Positions 1 to 4,517 of a DNA stretch of 6,095 nucleotides are shown piece by piece. The stretch comes from Spirochaetaceae bacterium (GTDB lineage Bacteria; Spirochaetota; Spirochaetia; Spirochaetales_E; Spirochaetaceae_B), in contig QKJO01000046.1 in the NCBI GenBank assembly GCA_003249275.1, positions 1-6,095 of the forward strand, read 5' to 3'. The position numbers were made by a program, and so were the translations under genes. Below the pieces are notes generated by a model, which saw nothing but the letters and a program-made list of their open reading frames with translations, ran no database searches and had not been told where the DNA came from. The stretch's first letter is position 1. Every line of letters starts with the position of its first letter.

Positions 1-278
1 TGAGTATATTTATACCCGGATGGCGTCGGAAATACTGTTCGTTTTCCCGATGCCTGAACTGAATCAAGCGCCAGTGCCAGAGGTTCCGCCTTCAGGACCA
101 TCCCCGCTCCGCCGCCGTAGGGGGCATCATCACAGGTTCTGTGTCTGTCAAAAGCAAAATCTCTGATATCGACGAGATTGTACTCGATCAAACCCTTCTC
201 TACCGCTTTTTTCATAATCGAACTGCTGAAGAACGCCTCCACGATCTCTGGAAACAGTGTCAAAACTGTAAACTTCAA
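1..278 (-). CDS. trmD: tRNA (guanine-N1-)-methyltransferase TrmD, N-terminal 92 residues (gene runs off the window start)
   Basis: TrmD methylates N1 of G37 in tRNAs that read codons starting with C, using S-adenosylmethionine, and prevents +1 frameshifting. It acts in the cytoplasm as a homodimer with a trefoil-knot (SPOUT) fold. My translation of the minus strand from 278 opens with KFTVLTLFPEIVEAFFSSSI, the typical TrmD start. It continues through MKKAVEKGLIEY and NLVDIRDFAFDRHRT to CDDAPYGGGAGMVLKAEPL at about residues 52-70, the conserved TrmD loop. The last visible residues are GKRTVFPTPSGYKYTQ. The start is TTG at 278-276, chosen because the family homology begins exactly there and it forms a 4-nt overlap (TTGA) with the rimM stop. 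A GGAAGG sequence lies 12 nt upstream, a long spacing, so translation is probably coupled to rimM. The C-terminal domain is outside the window. PSG replaces the PQG or PRG common in other TrmDs. Function is secure; the start is very likely. Confidence 0.96.
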   Translation of the reverse strand, partial: MKFTVLTLFPEIVEAFFSSSIMKKAVEKGLIEYNLVDIRDFAFDRHRTCDDAPYGGGAGMVLKAEPLALALDSVQASGKRTVFPTPSGYKYT

Positions 279-775
279 TCTAAAATCCAACCTTCCAGCA
301 ATTCAATCATCTTCTTTTTCGTATCTACCCTGCCTATGAAAACTTCATTGAAAGGAATCAGTTTGACTCCGTCATCCGTCTTCACTTCCAGCAGATCATG
401 GGAACCAGATTCAATAACCGTCTGGACCAGACCGATGGTCTTCCCGGACAGCTGAACCTGACAGCCTGCCAGATCTGCATAGTAGTACTCTCCCTCTTCC
501 AGTTCCGCCGCCTGATCTCTGGACACCCAGATCTCCCAACCGGACAGCAGCTTTCCTGTTTCAGGATTCTCAATCCCTTCCAGTTTGAGAAGTACTTCAC
601 CGCTGAACGGGAGCACTTCCTGAACCTTGAAAACACGGGACTGATTATCGTTCTTCAGGGTGATCTGATCAATATCAAAAAAATGATCATACTCCCCGGA
701 AAAACTCATGATTTTCAGATAGCCCTTCACTCCGTGTGTTTTACGGATTCTTCCGATGGCTATTTCTTCCGACAT
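275..775 (-). CDS. rimM: 16S rRNA-processing / 30S maturation factor RimM
   Basis: RimM is a cytoplasmic assembly factor that binds ribosomal protein uS19 and helps mature the head of the 30S subunit. The protein has 166 residues, a normal length. The N-terminal RimM barrel (about residues 5-85) opens with AIGRIRKTHGVKGYLKI, the family hallmark. The C-terminal PRC-barrel (about 95-166) shows EGEYYYADLAGCQV, GKTIGLV, SGSHDLLEVK and LIPFNEVFI, and ends EGWILD, all typical. The YYxxDLxG segment around residues 97-103 is the part known to matter for uS19 binding in this family. The ATG start at 775 shares one base with the TAA stop of the upstream KH gene (TAATG), and no strong Shine-Dalgarno sequence is visible, which fits re-initiation or coupling. 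Its stop overlaps the trmD start by 4 nt. The pairing with rpsP and trmD matches the conserved bacterial operon. No anomalies seen. Confidence 0.97.
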   Translation of the reverse strand: MSEEIAIGRIRKTHGVKGYLKIMSFSGEYDHFFDIDQITLKNDNQSRVFKVQEVLPFSGEVLLKLEGIENPETGKLLSGWEIWVSRDQAAELEEGEYYYADLAGCQVQLSGKTIGLVQTVIESGSHDLLEVKTDDGVKLIPFNEVFIGRVDTKKKMIELLEGWILD

Positions 776-1008
776 TAGTCCAGAATTTCCAGCACGAATC
801 TCTTGCCGGTTTTATTGGCAGAGGCGCTCAGGATCGTCCGGACGGCTTTTGCAATACGTCCGTGCTTTCCGATGACCTTGCCGATGTCATCATCCGCCAC
901 TTTCAGTTCAATGATTGTCGATTTTTCACCTTCGATCATATTCACCATGACGCTGTCTGAATCATCCACCAGAGATTTTGCAATAAATTCTACTAACTCT
1001 TTTTCCAC
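775..1008 (-). CDS. khpA: Small KH-domain RNA-binding protein (KhpA / YlqC family)
   Basis: This 77-residue protein is a single type-II KH domain of the KhpA/YlqC family. Members bind RNA and, in Gram-positive bacteria, pair with KhpB (Jag/EloR) to influence cell elongation and small-RNA biology. The KH signature GKVIGKHGRIAKAVRTIL is at about residues 43-60, with the RNA-contacting GxxG loop as GKHG (47-50). The N-terminus ELVEFIAKSLVDD and the C-terminal strand KRFVLEILD are also typical. The start is GTG at 1008, with a GGAG ribosome binding site 5 nt upstream. It lies 19 bp after rpsP and overlaps rimM by one base. This is the classic position of ylqC between rpsP and rimM. No khpB partner is in the window. 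The family assignment is firm. The cellular role in this organism is inferred; a part in ribosome biogenesis is suggested only by its neighbours. Confidence 0.93.
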   Translation of the reverse strand: MEKELVEFIAKSLVDDSDSVMVNMIEGEKSTIIELKVADDDIGKVIGKHGRIAKAVRTILSASANKTGKRFVLEILD

Positions 1009-1013
1009 GTAAA

Positions 1014-1017
1014 CTCC
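1014..1017 (-). promoter_or_regulatory. Ribosome binding site of the KH gene
   Basis: GGAG on the minus strand, 5 nt before a GTG codon at 1008. It supports that GTG as the start of the KH protein, where no suitable ATG is available upstream of the conserved region. Confidence 0.7.
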
Positions 1018-1027
1018 AAAGACGGTC

Positions 1028-1276
1028 TTATTTGATAAAGAAGTTGTTCTTGTTCAGAAGCTTACGAACAGTCATGGTGGGCTGAGCACCTTTGTCCAGC
1101 CACTCACGGACTTTTTCTTCCTTGAACTTAACCTGTTTATCTTCAGCCTCAACGGGGTGATAGTAACCCAGCTCTTCAATGGTTCTTCCATCTCTGGGAG
1201 ATCTTGAATCCATAACAACTATTCTGTAATAGGGGCGTTTTTTTGCTCCCATTCTTTTCAGTCTTATCTTAACCAC
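1028..1276 (-). CDS. rpsP: 30S ribosomal protein bS16
   Basis: bS16 is a primary-to-secondary binding protein of the 16S rRNA 5' domain and is needed for 30S assembly. The 82-residue sequence opens [20 protein letters not shown] and continues [20 protein letters not shown], which is diagnostic of the family. Length is normal. The start is GTG at 1276-1274, where the family homology begins, with AGGAG 8 nt upstream. It follows the ffh stop by 18 bp and precedes the KH gene by 19 bp, so it is co-transcribed from at least the ffh promoter. The tail ([24 protein letters not shown]) also matches the family. No separate promoter or terminator is evident around it. Confidence 0.98.
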   Translation of the reverse strand: MVKIRLKRMGAKKRPYYRIVVMDSRSPRDGRTIEELGYYHPVEAEDKQVKFKEEKVREWLDKGAQPTMTVRKLLNKNNFFIK

Positions 1277-1284
1277 TATTCGTT

Positions 1285-1289
1285 CTCCT
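1285..1289 (-). promoter_or_regulatory. Ribosome binding site of rpsP
   Basis: AGGAG on the minus strand, 8 nt before the GTG start of rpsP and just after the ffh stop codon. This strong site fixes the non-ATG start and fits the high expression expected of a ribosomal protein. Confidence 0.8.
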
Positions 1290-1294
1290 ACTGT

Positions 1295-2629
1295 TTAAGA
1301 CATGCCACCAAACTGCTGCATCAGCTGAGCCTGGTACTTTTTGTTTTTACTGATCTTTTTCATCATCAGTTTCATTTTCTCAAAGTTCTTCAGAAGTCGA
1401 TTGACATCTGCCACAGTCGATCCGCTTCCCAGAGCTATTCTTTTTTTCCGGGGCGGTCCGATGATCCTGTAGTTCTGTCTCTCCTTCCTGGTCATCGAGA
1501 GAATGATTGCTTCTTCGCGTTTCAGAGCACCTTCGTCAATATCGTCTTCGCTTACTTTCCCTGCCAATCCGGGAAGCATGCCGACGAGTGATTTGACACT
1601 GCCCATTTTCCGCATCCGTTGAAACTGCTCCAGATAGTCTTCCAGAGAGAATGTGGCATTAGCCATCTTCTTCTGGAGCTGGATAGCCTCTTCTTCAGAA
1701 GCCGTCTCCTGAGCCTTCTCCACCAGTGAAACGATATCGCCCATTCCGAGAATACGGGAGGCGATTCTTTCAGGATAGAAAGGTTCAAGATTTTCTATTT
1801 TTTCACCGACTCCGATAAACTTGATTGCTTTTCCTGTGATGCTCTTGAGGGAAAGAGCAGCACCGCCGCGTGTATCGGAGTCAAATTTACTGAGAATAAT
1901 ACCCGTCAGATTCAATTCATCATTGAAGGTCTTTGCAATGTCGACGGCACTCTGTCCCGTCATGGCATCGGCAACCAGAATTGTTTCATCGGGTTGTACC
2001 GCATCCTTGATGTCGCGGATCTGCTTCATCAGATCCGCATCGATCTGAAGCCGTCCCGCCGTATCAAAGATTACAGTGTTAAACTGAAACTTTTTTGCAT
2101 ATTTAAGAGCGTTTGCCGCAACTTTTACCGGATTTTTAGCGTCTTCAGAAAAGACTTCAACTCCGATCTGTTCTCCCAGAACCTTCAGCTGCTGTACAGC
2201 CGCAGGTCTTGCCAGGTCACAGGCCACAAGAAGGGGTCTGCGTCCTTCAGTCTTAAGACGGGAAGCCAGCTTTGCAGCTGTCGTAGTCTTACCTGCTCCA
2301 TTCAGTCCCAGAAAGAGAATGGAAGAAACAGTATCCGGTCCTTTGAGTACCAGGTCCTGTCTGGTATCACCAAGAAGTGCAACCATGCGGTCGTACACAA
2401 GCTTGATAAACATCTGACCCGGATTGACGGATTTGAGAACCTTCTCTCCCTTGGCTTCTTCAACCGTCTGGTTGACGAAACGGCGGACGACTCTGATGTT
2501 GACGTCCGCATCAAGGAGGGCCAGTTTGATCTCATTGACCGCATCTTCAATATTTTTATCAGAAATCTTTGCCTGTCCCGAGAGTTGTCTGGACAGATCT
2601 GAAAATTTCTCTGTAATTTTCTCAAGCAT
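1295..2629 (-). CDS. ffh: Signal recognition particle GTPase Ffh (SRP54)
   Basis: Ffh binds 4.5S/SRP RNA and signal sequences of nascent inner-membrane and exported proteins, and delivers ribosomes to FtsY at the membrane. The protein has 444 residues, a normal length. The N helical domain covers about 1-95. In the G domain are the P-loop GLNGAGKTTT (108-117), the DLARPAA segment (138-144), DTAGR (189-193), the G4 motif as SKFD (247-250) followed by SDTRGGAALS, and GVGEKIENLEPF (273-284). The methionine-rich M domain starts around 300, with SLVGMLPGL (347-355), SMTRKER (378-384), the RNA-binding segment RKKRIALGSGS (394-404) and a Met-rich C-terminal helix ending MQQFGGMS. The start is ATG at 2629, 34 bp downstream of a near-consensus promoter; the purine-rich AAGAAGGG site is unusually far (12 nt). 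Family-level oddities are SKFD instead of TKLD and GPPR where NGSR is common. All catalytic motifs are present, so it should be active. Confidence 0.98.
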   Translation of the reverse strand: MLEKITEKFSDLSRQLSGQAKISDKNIEDAVNEIKLALLDADVNIRVVRRFVNQTVEEAKGEKVLKSVNPGQMFIKLVYDRMVALLGDTRQDLVLKGPDTVSSILFLGLNGAGKTTTAAKLASRLKTEGRRPLLVACDLARPAAVQQLKVLGEQIGVEVFSEDAKNPVKVAANALKYAKKFQFNTVIFDTAGRLQIDADLMKQIRDIKDAVQPDETILVADAMTGQSAVDIAKTFNDELNLTGIILSKFDSDTRGGAALSLKSITGKAIKFIGVGEKIENLEPFYPERIASRILGMGDIVSLVEKAQETASEEEAIQLQKKMANATFSLEDYLEQFQRMRKMGSVKSLVGMLPGLAGKVSEDDIDEGALKREEAIILSMTRKERQNYRIIGPPRKKRIALGSGSTVADVNRLLKNFEKMKLMMKKISKNKKYQAQLMQQFGGMS

Positions 2630-2641
2630 AAAAATTAAAAA

Positions 2642-2649
2642 CCCTTCTT
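2642..2649 (-). promoter_or_regulatory. Probable ribosome binding site of ffh, with long spacing
   Basis: AAGAAGGG on the minus strand followed by a 12-nt A/T-rich spacer before the ATG of ffh. No closer Shine-Dalgarno-like sequence exists; the spacer is almost pure T with a few A. Sequence match is fair, spacing is longer than the usual 5-9 nt. Confidence 0.5.
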
Positions 2650-2662
2650 TAACTATCCAGTT

Positions 2663-2691
2663 TTTATACAGAGATTAAGGCGCTCTGTCAA
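2663..2691 (-). promoter_or_regulatory. Sigma-70-type promoter of the ffh-rpsP-khpA-rimM-trmD operon
   Basis: On the minus strand there is a perfect -35 box TTGACA (2691-2686), a 17-bp spacer and a -10 box TATAAA (2668-2663), one base off TATAAT. Predicted transcription start is around 2656, giving a leader of roughly 25-30 nt before ffh. It lies in the only sizeable intergenic gap of the window, after the lipoprotein stop. A perfect 6-bp inverted repeat sits across the spacer (see the dyad entry). Confidence 0.8.
2668..2688. repeat. Inverted repeat inside the ffh promoter (possible operator)
   Basis: Arms ACAGAG (2668-2673) and CTCTGT (2683-2688) are perfect reverse complements separated by 9 bp. 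Read on the minus strand, the dyad begins in the last three bases of the -35 box and ends on the first base of the -10 box, so it nearly fills the spacer. A protein bound here would block RNA polymerase. No regulator is identified, and a 6-bp dyad can arise by chance. Confidence 0.4.
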
Positions 2692-2719
2692 CACCCGGGG
2701 GATGAATTAAAACTATTTA

Positions 2720-4135
2720 TCACTGTACTTTAAAATAGTGTTTGTTAAGATAGCGGATACGATCCTCCGCAATAAACCGTTCCTCGGTGACGGGAAAGTC
2801 GGTTCTTATCTTTTCATAGAGGAGTATGGCTTTTTCAAGGGACTGCCCCGGGCCGGGATTCTCATATCTTTCAGCCATCAGCAGCAGTTGCGCCGCCGTC
2901 ATGCCGACCGGCGGAAAGGCGGGGTCGATTACCGGTTTCTGGAAGTCTTTCACTTCACCGGCTTCTGCGGAACCGGATAGTGTCTCGGTCTGTCCGGCCG
3001 CTGGGGAACTGTCTGTGAGGGGTGTATCCGATGACGGTGCCGAGCCGGTCTCCGCCGGAGTCATCAGATCACTTTGCCCGGCCTCGGGTGAAGGAACGTT
3101 CCCTTCTTTTATCGCCGCCAGAAGAGGATTGTTATCATCATTGAGGGAAAGACTTTTCTGCTCTGACTCTCCCCTCAACAGATCCTGTTTAAGGAAAAAA
3201 AGTTCAAAATCCTTTTTGAGGTCCGGTCCGGAGAAGACAAAACGGGTTCTTCCCGATCCGGGATCATAGGACTTGTCTCTCAACGTAATGCCGTCAGTAT
3301 TGGTGCTGGACAGATAAATCCATCCGGCTCCCTCAAGGGTTATTATCAGTTTGCCGGAGGCATCCGATGCCAGGGTGTATTCTTCACCGGAAATCGGGGT
3401 TGTCACGACTGCCGGGGCTTCCTGAATCGGCATTTCCGGAGTTTTTCCGCTCTCAGGGGAGTTTGTCGAAGGTTCTTTCACGGTCCCGGCAGGAAGGGTG
3501 ACTTCCGGCTGCTTCTGACCGGCTTCCGGTGTCAGCGCATCGCTTCCGGGAATGATAACAACCGGCAGCAGGGGATTATAGGAATTCTCCTCACTGTCGG
3601 AAGGCAGGTCTGTCTGTACGGTTGATTCCGGCATTATGACCGTATCACTGGCAGCCTCCGCAGCGGACAGGTCTTCAGGGGCAGTCCCCTCATCCGGTTT
3701 TATCAGAGGTTCCGCCGCCGTACTGTCAGGTATGACTTCAGCGGAGGGTGTCTCTACAGGGGGCTCTTCAGTTATCGGGGATTCTTCTTTGAGAGTTTCT
3801 TCCGGAGAAACCTCCGGGTTTACAGCCGGTGGAAGATCGGCCTGTACCTCTTCGGCTGGACGCAGCTTCATCCCGCCGGTTTTTGATGCCTCTTTGACGG
3901 GAGGCTCTTCTGATGGAACAACGGTCTCCTCAACGGCTGGGACCTGGTCTTCCATGACGGGGGCTGCTTTCTCTTCAGCTGCAGGCTGAACGGGAGAGGT
4001 CCCGTCTTCCACGGTCTGACCTCCCGGTATTTCTGAGGAAGGTGCAGTTTCTTCGGCGGATTGACTCTCGGGAGCCGTTTTGCAGGAGAGAACCGACAGA
4101 ATAATGAAGAGGGGAAGGATGAATTTACGGTGCAT
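2720..4135 (-). CDS. Uncharacterised lipoprotein with long Pro/Glu-rich spacer, beta-type domain and TPR-like C-terminus
   Basis: I do not recognise a named gene. The 471-residue product opens with a signal peptide (charged HRK, then hydrophobic FILPLFIILSVL) and a relaxed lipobox VLSC with Cys18, so it should be a lipid-anchored envelope protein. Residues about 19-245 are low-complexity, rich in Pro, Glu, Ala, Ser and Thr, with short repeats such as EEPPV at 76-80 and 124-128; this is probably an extended, disordered tether. Residues about 250-330 look like a small beta domain, with LIITLEGAGWIYLSS, TRFVFSGPD and FELFFLKQD; from memory this resembles a domain in spirochaete envelope lipoproteins (low certainty). 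A second acidic/Ser-rich linker (about 332-405) leads to TPR-like helices (about 412-468) with AERYENPGPGQSLEKAILLYE and a following helix pair. The start at 4135 overlaps the upstream gene by 11 nt with only a weak ribosome binding site, implying coupled translation. Its partner and role are unknown; protein-protein scaffolding in the envelope is an inference. Confidence 0.85.
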   Translation of the reverse strand: MHRKFILPLFIILSVLSCKTAPESQSAEETAPSSEIPGGQTVEDGTSPVQPAAEEKAAPVMEDQVPAVEETVVPSEEPPVKEASKTGGMKLRPAEEVQADLPPAVNPEVSPEETLKEESPITEEPPVETPSAEVIPDSTAAEPLIKPDEGTAPEDLSAAEAASDTVIMPESTVQTDLPSDSEENSYNPLLPVVIIPGSDALTPEAGQKQPEVTLPAGTVKEPSTNSPESGKTPEMPIQEAPAVVTTPISGEEYTLASDASGKLIITLEGAGWIYLSSTNTDGITLRDKSYDPGSGRTRFVFSGPDLKKDFELFFLKQDLLRGESEQKSLSLNDDNNPLLAAIKEGNVPSPEAGQSDLMTPAETGSAPSSDTPLTDSSPAAGQTETLSGSAEAGEVKDFQKPVIDPAFPPVGMTAAQLLLMAERYENPGPGQSLEKAILLYEKIRTDFPVTEERFIAEDRIRYLNKHYFKVQ

Positions 4136-4517
4136 CTTTCAGTATTTCCCAGATCAGTCTGTGATTCGCTTCTGTAAAATAATCGATATCCGCCGCATCG
4201 GCCTCCTGCCAGAGACGGGAAACTTCTTCATCGGTCCACTTGAAATTGACGGCCCTGTAGGGATCTGCACTGAGATCCAGTTCCTCGATGACTTCAGGAA
4301 AAATGAAATCACACCGGTTGCTGTTTTTAGCGGCTTCGATGAGATTGTTCATATCGTAGGCCATTTTCACCTCTTCCCGGGCTTTGATGGAGCTGTCTTC
4401 CCTGTAGTCCCGGATGACCATGACCGCCGCAATAAGGATGGACAGGAACAGCGCTCCCGCACCCATCAGGATGAGGACTCTCTTGTTGATGGAGCGGAGA
4501 ATATTACCGAGTCTCAT
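4125..4517 (-). CDS. Uncharacterised small single-pass membrane protein
   Basis: A 130-residue protein of no family I recognise. A basic N-terminus (MRLGNILRSINKR) is followed by one hydrophobic segment at about 13-35 (LILMGAGALFLSILIAAVMV), an uncleaved signal-anchor by appearance, which by the positive-inside rule would put the rest outside the cytoplasm. The remaining ~95 residues are acidic and mostly helical: an Arg/Lys/Glu-rich stretch (36-65), then DFIFPEVIEELDLSADPYRAV, a Trp-containing segment and WEILKDAP at the end. There is one Cys (69) and no lipobox. ATG at 4517 has GGAG 6 nt upstream and overlaps the smc 3' end by 14 nt; the gene's own stop overlaps the lipoprotein by 11 nt. 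The tight overlaps, good ribosome binding site and sensible membrane topology argue that it is a real gene. It may act with the lipoprotein, but this is inference from position only. Confidence 0.82.
   Translation of the reverse strand: MRLGNILRSINKRVLILMGAGALFLSILIAAVMVIRDYREDSSIKAREEVKMAYDMNNLIEAAKNSNRCDFIFPEVIEELDLSADPYRAVNFKWTDEEVSRLWQEADAADIDYFTEANHRLIWEILKDAP

Noticed and set aside
141..778. Plus-strand open frames opposite trmD and rimM
   Set aside because: Antisense to well-conserved genes; no homology or context.
1552..1788. Minus-strand alternative frame inside ffh
   Set aside because: Arginine/serine-rich out-of-frame translation within the intact ffh M domain; no start signal.
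1994..2602. Plus-strand open frame of 202 codons
   Set aside because: Fully antisense to ffh, whose frame is intact and highly conserved; the translation resembles no protein.
2692..2719. Terminator after the lipoprotein gene
   Set aside because: The short stretch contains CCCCCGGG but no hairpin followed by a T-run in either orientation that I could find, so read-through into ffh is possible.
2826..3989. Plus-strand open frames opposite the lipoprotein gene, Ser/Gly-rich
   Set aside because: They are shadows of the Pro/Glu/Ser-rich codons on the minus strand, with no ribosome binding site or recognisable domain.
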